DNA of 64,000 nt, from positions 27,451,832 through 27,515,831 of the forward strand of contig NC_091944.1 of the NCBI RefSeq assembly GCF_041260155.1, written 5' to 3'. Shown here one piece after another: positions 24,540 through 35,859 of the stretch; position 1 is the stretch's first letter; each line of letters starts with the position of its first letter. Below the pieces are notes generated by a model. The model ran no database searches. It worked only from the letters and a program-made list of their open reading frames with translations, and was not told the origin of the DNA. This DNA comes from Ptychodera flava. Taxonomy: Eukaryota; Hemichordata; Enteropneusta; Ptychoderidae. Position numbers and translations under genes: made by a program.

Positions 24540-25800
24540 AAGGTAGTGTTGGCCTGTTGGATATTGTGGCAAAAATTTATATTTTTCCGAAATTTATACC
24601 TGTGTACCAAAATCAGACATCTAGCGTATTGGCTAGCCCAGAATTAGACATGCACATAATTGATGAGGCACAGGATGTATCACCGCAAGGTCTCTCATCA
24701 CACCAAATATGAAGGGTGTAGTAATTTTGTCTACTGAGTTATGGAGATATATGTCTATTTGAGGTGAAAGGTCATTTACGTCATGTCATATTTTGTCAAT
24801 ATACCACTGTTATCGCTATGTACCAAAAATCAGACCCCGATCTCAATTGGCTAGCCTGGAATTAGCTATGCACATATTTAATGAGGTACAGCATATGCTG
24901 CCATAAGGTCTCCAATCAAACCAAATATAAAGGGTGTAGCACTTGTGGTTACTGTGTTATGGACATATATGTATATTTGAGGTCAAAGGTCATTGGGGTC
25001 ATGTGACATTTTGTTAAAAAATTGTATTCAATAGTTCTCCCGATGTTTAAAAAATCAGACCTCTATCTCTGTTGGTCAGCCCAGAATTAGATATGTGCAT
25101 AATTAATTAATACAGGATGTGCTATCATAAAGTCTCCTATCATACCAAATATGAAGTGCATAGCACTTGTGGTCACTGAGTTATGGATATATATGATATA
25201 TATGAGGTCAAAGGTCATCAGGGTCATGTGACATTTTGTCAAAAATATTGCAGTCAATAGTTATTACTACGTACCAAAAATCAGACCCCTATCTCTATTG
25301 GTAAGCCTAGCATTAGATATGTGCATATTTAATTAGGTACAGAATGTGCCATCATAAATTCTCTCCTCATACCAAATGTGAAGCGGGTAGCACTTGTGGT
25401 TACTGAGTTATGGACAGATATGTATATTTGAGGTCAAAGGTCATTGGCGTCATATGACATTTTGTCAAAAATATCGTATTCAACAGTTATCCCTATGTGC
25501 CGAAAATCAGACATCTATCTCTATTGGTCAGCCCAGAATTAGATATGTGCTTGTTAATGAGGTACAGGATGTGCAATCATAAAGTCTCCCATCATACCAA
25601 ATATGAAGTGGATAGCACTTGTGGTTACTGTTTTATGGACATATATGTATATTTGAGGTCAAAGGTCATCGGGGTCATGTGACATTTTGTCAAAAATATT
25701 GTGGTCCATAGTTATCCGTATGTACTAAAAATTAGACCTATAGCTCCTTTGGGAACTTTATTATTAGATAAATGCATAAGTAATGAGGTACAGTATTTTG
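24540..25800. repeat. About five tandem copies of a 225-bp unit
   Basis: The landmark GAGGTCAAAGGTCAT recurs at 24761 (diverged), 24979, 25204, 25430 and 25655, giving spacings of 218, 225, 226 and 225 bp. Other landmarks keep the same order in every unit: CATTTTGTCAAAAAT, ATCAGAC, GAATTAGA, AGTCTCC.ATCA, CACTTGTGGTTACTG. The units differ from each other by substitutions, so the array is not young. Confidence 0.9.
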
Positions 25801-26281
25801 CCAGGGTCAAAGGTCAGAGGGCATGCCAAAATTTTAGAGTAGAATTTGGTCCTCTACTTGTCAATGCTAATTAGACAATAACCCTCCCGGACTCTTACAT
25901 TGGTCAGAATACGCTCTTGCCATAGCTTAGCTGCATAGGTATAGCACAGGTCAAAGGTCATCGAAAAATATGAAAAATAATACTTTAAAAATCTTCTTCT
26001 CTACATCGAAATGGCCTGTGACCTTGAAATTTGGCAATAAGGAGTCTTGACCTATTGTCTACAAATACTGTTAACAGTACTTTGATTGATTAATTCGTAT
26101 GCAAATGAGATGAATTTAAATGTTTCCATTGAAGATAACTGCTTGGTAATGTGACCAGTTGGCATGGTAACAAAGTAAATTAATACTGTCTTTGAGTTTT
26201 ACCTATGTATTAAATTGCAGGTCATTTGCTGCAATGCTTTTTGAACGGGAGCCATTATATGTGAAAGTGGGTCAAAGGTCA
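24980..26281. promoter_or_regulatory. Cluster of DR1-type nuclear-receptor motifs inside the tandem element
   Basis: AGGTCAAAGGTCA, two AGGTCA half-sites one base apart, occurs exactly at 24980-24992, 25205-25217, 25431-25443, 25656-25668 and 25948-25960. GGGTCAAAGGTCA is at 25804-25816 and 26269-26281. DR1 is the known site class for RXR heterodimers, HNF4 and PPAR. Four of the copies exist because the 225-bp unit is repeated. Whether they bind anything is unknown; they lie 4.9-6.3 kb upstream of the first coding exon of copy C. Confidence 0.5.
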
Positions 26282-26569
26282 TTCAAGGTCATCCAAAAAT
26301 TGTGAAAATATTTTTGATTCCAAGCCTACCCATATGAACCAAAAACCAAACCTGTAGCCTCTGTAGTTCCTGAGATACATTGATTTTGCATAATTATTTA
26401 GTTATGGAAAGATATCAATTTAATCATTTAAAAATCTTCTGCGCTCAGCGGTTTCTGAGATCTAGGTGAGCACAGAATTGCGGCGGAAGTAAAAGAAGAA
26501 GAAAGCTGAACTCCTGTAAAAACAATAGCGGCCCGAGCCCCTATGGGCCTGGTCCCCTAAAAAAATCGC

Positions 26570-26835
26570 ATCCTCGCATCACTTTTGCTGAATGTAAAGG
26601 ACCAGAAACCTTTTCTTGCCTAAGAATTAAATATCTGCTGCAAAATCACATTCCATCCACCACACAATAGTCGACTGACTGTGCTCAAATTGATAATAGG
26701 CATTCATAGATTGTTACTGGCAGAAACAATCTTTTTCAATGACAAATCGTTATGCAATCAAAGGCCATTTGGAAGGATTGATTGAAATCCTTACAACGGC
26801 TACCGCCGTCTAGTTCTGCAATCGGTTCAGTTACG
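26570..26835 (+). other. Probable leader segment of copy C
   Basis: It aligns by eye with 42990-43230 upstream of copy D. Shared blocks are CACATTC..TCCACCACACAA, GACTGTGCTCAAA, AATGACAAATCGTTATG and TTGGAAGGATTGA. Both segments end TTACG followed by a donor-like GTAAGTAC (26836) or GTATGTAT (43231). It is inferred to be an untranslated first exon with its promoter to the left. Confidence 0.5.
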
Positions 26836-26999
26836 GTAAGTACCCTTCGAACGCAGAAATATTGCATCCATACAGTCACATTTGATCTGAGTGAATATGG
26901 TCTGTCAAATTAGGGAGCAAGTTGTTATAATGACGCTTAAGTTTTCATGTACGCGACCTTGGGAACGAACCATGTTCCTAAGTCTGTGTTTGTAAACAG

Positions 27000-27024
27000 G
27001 AATCAGGACGAGAATGTTTATCAG
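27000..27024 (+). other. Conserved block C2, possible untranslated micro-exon of copy C
   Basis: The block is bounded by AACAG on the left and GTACGT on the right: GAATCAGGACGAGAATG plus eight bases. It is almost identical at 43408-43431 upstream of copy D, and the flanks match less well. It could be a 24-25 nt leader exon or a regulatory element. Confidence 0.35.
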
Positions 27025-27449
27025 GTACGTTGACCTTTAAAGGTTGTATATCCCATTTTCAACTTTCGAAATCTCATTTTAAACTTACTCTCATTTTTGA
27101 CTGACTCATAGAGGGCTCCCAGAACAATAGCGAGCAAACACAGCTAAAAGTGGGCACACGAATAGTCAAACGCGACTGTAAAAAATGTGAAGGTGTCATT
27201 TTACATTAAGTGGGGAGTCCCACACATGTGGTGACCCTGAAGTTGTTATGAACATGGACAACGCCGAGTGAGTTAGTGACCACTTTAGTGGCAGTTTGTC
27301 CAGGATGCTACATGACCTTGACTAGCCTGACAGATGAGGAGATGTGTCACATAGGTGTGAGAGTGTTGCTGGACTTTTGTCACAGTTAAATGCTATCGGA
27401 ATGTCTGGTGAGCGTGCTGTTCAGCCCGTGCAAGTGTTTCCTGTGCGGT

Positions 27450-28770
27450 GCCTTTTTTATCCCTTGCCGATCTTATCCCCGCGCATGTGCAAACGATCCA
27501 ACTTGGTCCGGAACCTGAAACCAATTTCTGATATCTCACAGCTGTGTTTTCATTCTCTTGTGTTGTATATGACTCGCGTCTCATCATAGCTTGGGGTGTC
27601 CTTTATGCTGTATATATCTACGTCTTTCATATTTGATGTAAAAATACATATTTCTGACAAAGTAAACGGAATGTGCGACTTTGCCGAAATGCTGACCTTG
27701 AGGTAAATAACTACGTCAAGTCAAACTGTCAACAGTAAATGCCCTGCACAACTAGGTTCAATGAACCAAAATGGCGACCACTCTATGTTCTGACACCCCT
27801 ATATTCATACACCCCTGGGCCTATGTTATGATGACCCTATATTTCAATATGCCTATATTCCCACAAACCTGTGTTCCGACACCCCAATATTCCGACACCC
27901 TATGCTCTGACACCCCTGTATTCCCACATCTTTATGTAGTCACTATGACATAGCGTAAAGGAGATTTCTATCCCAGTATTCATCAGATAATTCTTATGAG
28001 TTAAAGAGGCTATTTCTTGTCCTTTTACCTTAAACTGATGCCAAGGAGACTTTTCAGGGTTCGAAATAAAATTATTCAACTCAAAATCTAGATACATGTA
28101 TCACGTTGTCATGGAGTAAGTAAATTCTGTCTAGAAGTGGTTAAAACGTTTACATCTCGAAATTGATGACTGGGATCTAGTATAATTATCTGTTTCCGAT
28201 GTTATGTCATTTCTTAATGACATTTTTTACATGGATAAATCATGGTTTATATTCCATTTACTAAGGTTCGATGTTTTCTTTAGAAAAGGCCTTGTTCCAT
28301 TTCACATACAACTTTTCTTAACACCATGTTTTGCACACGATTTGTAAAGATGGCTCTGATGTATTATTTTTCTGTACATTAATGTTTTTGAATATGACCA
28401 AAAATGTACACCATCTCTCTAAACATGGACGTTTCATATAAGATTTTAAATATTTAAATATTTTTGACATATACGATGTGTCGGACATAGGGGTGTCGCA
28501 ACATAGGGTTGGAACATTGGAAATCAATAAGTCATTAAAGAATCGATAGTCATCATGGGCAGACTTCACATTTTTCACCCCTGAAAAGTATAATATATTT
28601 TAATACAAATTAGGAATTCGACATTATATACAACTGCATATACATTAGTAACAATCGCTTTGATTTTGTGACGAGGGTCAAAATCTGCAACAGAACCGGA
28701 TCGACAGCTGCCAATCTAATCACGGCGCAGCATGTGCGGGGATAGGATCGGCAGGGGATAAAAACGGCAC
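27450..28770. mobile_element. 1.3 kb element with inverted terminal blocks
   Basis: About 41 bp at 27450-27491 (TATCCCTTGCCGATCTTATC) are repeated inverted at 28730-28770 with few differences. Inside, near 27785-27945, is a loose tandem repeat of CACCCCTATATTCCGA-like units; an inverted partner (ATAGGGGTGTCGCAACATAG) lies at about 28488-28507. There is no meaningful ORF. It is a non-autonomous TIR or fold-back element; the outer limits are uncertain. Confidence 0.55.
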
Positions 28771-28971
28771 TCCGCCGGTTCACATTTTGGTGGACCTCTA
28801 GAGCATCCCACAGGAATAACCAGAGAAATCCGACAACGTCATGTGACGTATCTATGACGTGTTTTGAAGTAGAATGGCCAAGAAGGAAAAAATGTAGCTA
28901 ATAACAATGAAGTAACTTAGGGATGCCTACACAAATACTGAAGATCGCTTAGAAAAACGTCGGTCGTAGGA

Positions 28972-29248
28972 CTTCGAATGGGAGTTAGAAAATTGTAGGT
29001 ACGAAAGTTGAAAGTGCGATATACGAATCCAAAATTGGAGTTCGAAGGTTTAAAATGCGATATACGAATTCAAACTGGGAGTTCGAATGTTGGCCTTGTA
29101 CGAATCCAAAATGGGAGTTCGAAAGTTGACAATGTGACATAAGAATGCAAAATGGGAGTGATTCAAAAATTGGAGTTACTCAAAAATGATTATACGAAAG
29201 TTGAAAATGCGATATTTGAATCCAAAATGGGAGTTCGAATGTTGGCCT
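28972..29248. repeat. Minisatellite of two alternating 20-21 bp motifs
   Basis: TACGAATCCAAAATGGGAGT(T) alternates with CGAAAGTTGAAAATGCGATA, giving a 41-42 bp composite. About six to seven composites occur, several of them partial or diverged (clear ones at 29005-29125 and 29200-29240). It abuts the large palindrome on its left side. Confidence 0.75.
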
Positions 29249-29334
29249 TACGCGCCACAGACATGCTGCACTTTCAAAATGCAATTATGGTTGAATGCCA
29301 TACTTCAGTGTCAGAATAATCCGTGACATTATTC

Positions 29335-31056
29335 GGCAAACCGTTTTTTCACCCTGAAATCAGAGAATGAAAGTCGAAATATGGACAAATTTCATGATTC
29401 CTTCCGTTTATTTGACCATTTACATTAAAATTTGACCAAATTTCAATCTTGAATTTGCTCTGTTAGCATTCTATTTCTGAATTAAGAATGACTCGTTCAG
29501 TGCGGTATCTTTTGCGGCCAACCTTATTGGCAATCAATAATGCACATGGGAATTACGAATTGGGTGAATATTAAATCGAAATTGGTTTTCCCGAGTAGGA
29601 ATAGCGACGTGAACCGCTAGTTGTGCAATGTTAACTGCAAATCGAAATTAGAAACTAGAAATTCGCACCACGTGACAAACTTAGGGAGCCTCCATATTTT
29701 ACAGAGGTGTCGGCGGAAATCAGGGGGTTTAGGTTTACGACACGGCTGAAGTCAGACATTACAAAACACTGTTCGGGGGACTTATTCTACATGAGCTTTT
29801 TATGGACTATAGCAATAACAACAATATTGAATGAAATGTAAAACCAACAATGTAGTTTAAAACGAAAAGAAATGAGTACATGGATATAACTGCAGCAGTT
29901 ATCTGTAAAACTGTGGCAGTTTACGAACTTTCTGTAAATACAGCTACGGTTTTGAAACTAGCACGAACAGTGGAACGGTATATTCACTTCTGGATATGAC
30001 ACTTTAGCCCACGATTAATCGTTTGATTCTAACGAGTAACTTTGAATGTCAAGTTCGTGGATGTCAAAACCCCCTACAGGAAGTAGTAAACTTGACACTA
30101 AAAGTGACCCCTCAAAAGCCAATAATTAATTTTAGGCACCCCCTCAGAATTAGAAACATGTATCATCCGCGTAAAAGTGATCATTTGATTCTGAGGGGGG
30201 CAACTTTAATGTCAAGTTCACTACCGTTTTAGAAGGAGTTGACATCCGTGAACTTGACACTCAACGTAACTCGTTAGAATCAAACGATTGAATTGCAGAC
30301 AAAAAGTGTCACAACTACAGATGTAGATACCAGTAAATGGCAGTTTACTGTTCTCGTTCGTTTTAAACTGTTGTTCTATTCATCGAATGTTCGTAAACTG
30401 CTACAGTTGTATTAATGTAGACACCCGCTGCAGATTATCGAATGGACATCCATGACAGTTGTATCAATACAGAGATTGTAAACTATTAAGGTTATACTCA
30501 TATCGAATGTACATCGATTCATGGTTGTACATTACGTATCACTCAATGTTGTTGGTGTTACCGTAGTTAAACAAACAGCTTCTATAAAATACAACTCTCC
30601 AAACTGTCTTTTTAATGTCTAACCCCCGAACAGTGGTGTAAAACTAAATCCCCTGCTACCTACCGACCCCATCGCGTCAAAAATGAAAGTTCGCTAAGTT
30701 GGAATCACGTGATGCAAATTTGTAATTTTTAATTTCGATTTGCAGTTAACATTGAACAACTAGAGGTTTTGTCTGTAAAGTCACTATTCCTAATCGGGAA
30801 AACCAATTAAAATTTAGCATTTTACCCCATTCGAAATTTCTATTCGCATTTATTGGTTAAAAATAAATTTGGCCGCAAAAGATATCGCACTGAACGTGGC
30901 ATTCTTAATTCAGAAATAGAATGCTAACCGAGCAAATTCAAGATCAAAATTTGGTCCAATTTAATGTAAATGATCAAGTGAACCGATGAAATCATGAAAT
31001 TTGCCCAAAATTCGACTTTCAGTCTCTGATTTCAGGGTGAAAAATGGTTGACGGCC
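29335..31056. mobile_element. 1.7 kb near-complete palindrome (long-TIR fold-back element)
   Basis: Left-arm sequences recur inverted across the whole length. TTTTTTCACCCTGAAATCAGAG at the left end pairs with the right end at about 31024-31046, GAATTTGCTCTGTTAGCATT with 30923-30942, and GTTAACTGCAAATCGAAATT with 30738-30757. Further in, CTGTTCGGGGG pairs with 30626-30640 and GCAGTTTACGAAC with about 30389-30402. The centre (30018-30289) is a tighter palindrome with ends ATCGTTTGATTCTAACGAG. The arms are therefore about 850 bp each and imperfect. There is no ORF of note. The flanks share ACATTA (29325-29330, 31060-31065), a possible imperfect target duplication. It is likely a non-autonomous DNA transposon with long inverted repeats. 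Confidence 0.75.
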
Positions 31057-31257
31057 AGTACATTACTTTATAATTTCGATAATTAAGTATTATATATAAT
31101 ATATTAGTAATTATTAGCAATTTGCATTATTAACGTACAGAGTTTAAGACATTTAGCATATTTCATTCCACTAATAAATGCATGGCATATTTGGTGGCGA
31201 ATTTAAATAAAGTAATACCTGGAATAAAACCATTGTAATACATGCTCTTGTTTTCAG
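31057..31257. other. Short stretch before copy C, homologous to the one before copy D
   Basis: It shares AGTAATTTGCATTATTAAC at 31107-31134 with about 45212-45238 upstream of copy D, and ends in the acceptor CTTGTTTTCAG (31247-31257). It is the 3' end of the inferred leader intron. Confidence 0.4.
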
Positions 31258-31267
31258 TTATGAAACT

Positions 31268-34200
31268 ATGAGTCACATTCAAAAGACCAAAATGACGTCA
31301 TCGGCTCCACCAGAGGGCGGCTGGGGATGGGTTATTGTCGCAGCATCATTCACGGGACTTGTAATTAGTGCTGGCAGTTGGTATTCATTCGGTGTACTGT
31401 ACGTCGCATTCTTGGACGCATTTGGTGAATCAAACACTGCAACAGGTGAGTGGCGCAAATAAGATTTCATTGACCTAAGTGTTACTGTGACAGCTTGGGC
31501 TTGTTTTTTCATAGACAAGATTGTGAAGGCCAGGATCTACAAAAGGATTTCACTGACCTTAGTTGGTGCGGAAGATGGAGCATGTTGTTCACAAATAAGA
31601 CTATATTAGGTATAACACTCCCAACATTTTCTCAAAATGTACGAAATAATTGTTTTAGTGTAAACAGTGCAAATATGATGACTCGGACGCCATTCATAGG
31701 ACAATAATGACTGAAAATAGTAACTGTGATAAATTGGGTCGGTTCAGTTTAGTTTACTTTGGTTTAGTTCTGGTTTGGGGAGGATGTAACCAGACATTTT
31801 AAATTCGTTGTTCAGCAATATCAATACATAATCTTTTGTGATCACTTTTCATACCACACGTAGGCGTAGTTTGCATCCAGGGTCGTGTAGATGATACAAG
31901 CAGAAACATCTTTCCGTAATGCCGATTGCAGAATCTTGATACTGTCGCCAATATTTCTTCTTGAATTTGCAGCATGGATAAACGGAATATTCAACATTTT
32001 TTATGCGTTATCCGCAAACTATGGTGTTGCTTTGTCTAAAAGATTCGGTCACAGGAAAACTGTGATGGCTGCAGGAGTGTTGGCGTCAGTTGGAATTTTT
32101 ACAAGTGCGTTTACGACAATGTTACATCACTTGTATATTACCTATGGAATCCTGACAGGTAAGATTACATCATATTCGGCTGGCGTACGAAACTGAGAAA
32201 GAACGCCATTATGAGGAACAGTTGAGGGCTCCCCTGGGGAAAGCTACTGGGCATACGCACTTATTTACTTATTATTATTAACAGTTATAGCTAGCAGTAC
32301 TAATTTTACTAAGCAAGCAATATTTCTTGCTGCAAGTGGGTATACAGGAGACATAGATCCAATGCGCAACATACATCACTCGTGAAGATCAAGGCCAGTG
32401 TTTTATGCCGCGTGTGATACGAATTGTGGTTTACATAACTATGGTGCCTAAGACAAGACCTTAATATCTGGAAACCTAAATATTACAGTTAAGACTTGTT
32501 TTGAAATATTTGTCTTCCTAAACCCTGATAGCAGTATAACTCTACTGACGACTTATCTCAGCAATCTATAACAAGTGAGGAGATGGGCTTTTAGATCAAA
32601 CACAGTAATCTTTAATAGTTTACCATGCTCGTGTCTTGATTATGTAGGGTCAGCAAAGGAACTACCTTAATATCTGGTAGCCTGGTATAGGTGTCACGCA
32701 ATCCTAAACGTGCACGCAACAATAAAGGCGACAGCAAGTCAGCTATGAGTATGTAAATGTGTTCATCGAAAACTATAATCATAATATTTTGAATACATTT
32801 TTGTATCACCAAGATTATTAACATGTAAAAGTGTTTATGTTTGTACTAGTTTGAATAAGCAGATGCACGTGGATTGTGTTATATGCAATTATACCTTGTG
32901 CCACTTTATTCAAAGTAATCACTTCTAGTGAAATGACAAATTGGCACTAAATGGTCATTCCATTCAGTCACACCTGTGGCATAGAAACAGCAAATGGAAA
33001 AGTGATAGCAAACTTTGTATCATAGAGTATTTCCCTAACAATGAAGTTGCCGCAATCACGGATAGGATTTCTTTTTAATCACACAGGAATCGGACACGGC
33101 CTGACATATGTGGTGTACATTGAAATAGTAAGTTTATACTTTAATAAACGTTTCAAAGTTGCGATTGGATTAGCCTTGGCAGGAACCGGTGCCGGGCAGT
33201 TATTTTTCAGCATTGTGACTCAGACACTGGTCGACCGCTATGGTTGGAGAGGGGCCTTGATTATTCTATCTGGGATAGCGTCACATGTGTGTGTAGTTGG
33301 CGCCCTCCTGCGACCTTTAAAAGTTAAGCACCGCCACGATCAGTACAGCAAAGGGAGAAACGAGATCTTCCGGGCAGGAATGGCAAACGAGTACGGGCAC
33401 ATTAACAATAACGCAGATGAACAGATGACACCATTCGAAACTTGTGAGCTTACTGGATCGAGTGAAACGAAACGTAGAAGAAATCACGCCACCCCTTCAA
33501 GGTGGAAGAGAATATGCCATGGCTATTTCACGTCATGCTTCATTGCGGTGTACGATATCTCATTATTCAAGAATCCGACTTTCGTAGTGTTATTATTCAT
33601 TATTGTTGGACAGACCTGTGGAATTGTTGCGAGTAGCGTGCACATTGTAAGTAATGTAGTTTTTGATATTTTATTCGATGCAACACAATGTCATAATTAA
33701 AAGGCCAGTTATATCATGTCCGATTAGTATTCGATGAGTAGCTACCAAACTTTAAATCACTGAATCAAAATGCAGAGCATTCTTTATTATTGAATAACAC
33801 TTTAGCATAGTACGTCAAATCGAACTTTAGTCGTACGTATAATATAATAGGTGGAAGGGAAAAAACTGTAGAGAATTATATTCGCACTCTGGCTCTGTCT
33901 TTCAAGTATTTTAAACATAAAGTACGAAGAATACCAAATGAGAAACCAAGAAACATAAAACCTTCAATGATCTTATGATTTTATCCACAGGTGAAACGAG
34001 CACGTGATTTCGGCATATCCAATATCCAAAGTACTTATGTACCAGCTGTCATGGGACTGGCGCAGATGATTGGTCGACCAGGTGTTGGTGCTATTGGTCA
34101 CGTGACAAAACTCCATCCATGTGTCATTTATGCTGTCTGTATGTTTGTGTGCGGCATTTCATTAATCTTCAGTGTTTACATGAGGAGCTTCACAGGTAAG

Positions 34201-35825
34201 AAGTGAACGCCTGCGAACAGACTAAGCTACTGCTATGTTATTTACGCCAATCTTTCAAGTGCTTGATGAATAATTGCAAAGTAAAGAAGGAGTACGACTA
34301 TTCTTTGCTTTACTCGAGTTTTACGTATTACAATGATCATCACAATGTTAGGGAAGAACAACTATTTCATGTGCATGATCACTGTGCTTGTGTCTGTTGT
34401 CAAAGAATATCGATGACGAAAATGTTAGATTGATATATTTGAGGACATTACAAAATTATGACTGACGATTCGGACATTGTAGCGAATTCCATTGTGATTT
34501 GACTCGAGGATATTCATGCTTTGTCGTGTGAATTTCTTTATTTACCTGTGGGAGTGGTGTAAATCTTTTTTTCTGTCACTACGGCTACTTGCGAGTGTTT
34601 CAAATCTTACAATTTACATCTACCATATATTTGCTTTATGTTGTGTTTTCTCAAATGAGATCGATTCTTGAAGATTTACTCGAAGACAGCCATAAAAAAA
34701 CTATCGCCACGGTGAAAGGGGGATTTGGTATATTTGGTATGACATACCAAATAGCCCCTTTCCCCTGAAACTTGCCACAGTACTTGAAATAGTCTGGATT
34801 CACTTATTTTCACTTTTACTTAACTGTTGAACCATTCCGTTGTTTCCTTCTTGACACATAGCACAAATCACGGTCATTGCTATATTTGGTATATCTACCG
34901 GCGGATATGTTATACACAATGCGATAGTGGTGAAGCTTCTTCTAGGACATGAAAAGCTCGGACATACGATATCATTTTTCAACGTCATAATCGGAATATG
35001 GTCATTACTTTTCAGTCCATTAGGAGGTAAACTTCAATATTAGACATATATTGTAGTGCTTCTATATGCAAATGTCCATATTGGGTTATTCTAACGAAAT
35101 TACCAAACGGCAGAAATCTGTACGAGCAGCTAATTAAATTTCGTTTGATTTTCTTATCCGAGGCATTTTCCAGATATTGGGTTCACACAACACTATTCGA
35201 ACAACGATTATGACCATTTCAAGAGTAAGAGAGGGCCCCGAAGACGAGGAAAATAAGGGGTTGATTAAATAGATACATTTTCGATACATCAAACGTTGAA
35301 CTGAACTATCTGAACTGGCAAAAATTTGGCCTAAAAGTTTTCAAATACTTTTTGTGATAGAGAAGGGACCTGCCAACGTACAGTTTGATATCAGAGCGAA
35401 TCGAAAAATGTTTACGTTATTTCGACGTACGATCTAGTATACCTTCAGGTACCCTGTTTTCATTTGATTTTTATACGAACGCCAAATCTCATTCATACGT
35501 AAGAACACCTTACGAAAGTATTGTTTGTATGTATGTATGTATGTATGTATGTATGTATGTGTATGTATGTATGTATGTATGTGTGTGTGTGTGTGTGTGT
35601 GCGTGTGTGTGTATGTATGTATGTATGTATGTATGTATGTATGTATGAAAATGTATGTATGTATGTATGTATGTATGTATGTATGTATGTATGTATGTAT
35701 GTATGAGTGTATGTATATATGTATGAATATTTGTATGTATGTATGTATGTATGTATGTATGTATGTATGTATGTATGTATGTATGTATGTATGTATGTAT
35801 GTATGTATGAGTGTATGAATGTATG

Positions 35826-35859
<34 letters not shown>

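Larger units (their letters stand above)
24290..26560. mobile_element. Interspersed element with internal 225-bp tandem repeats (Helitron/Helentron-like suspected)
   Basis: The left part carries a small hairpin GCTGCAAGCAGC (24309-24320) and GGGCCC (24327-24332). The right part ends in an A/G-rich run and a hairpin with GGCCC/GGGCC arms (26530-26549), followed by CCCTAA (26555-26560). Comparing the upstream regions of copies C and D, similar sequence is found on both sides (about 23800-24120 and 26580-26840 in C; 42400-42960 and 43000-43235 in D). So this block is an insertion into the C unit. The end hairpin before CTAA and the internal tandem repeats fit non-autonomous Helitrons or Helentrons. 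No TIRs or ORFs were found, and the family call is tentative. Confidence 0.5.
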
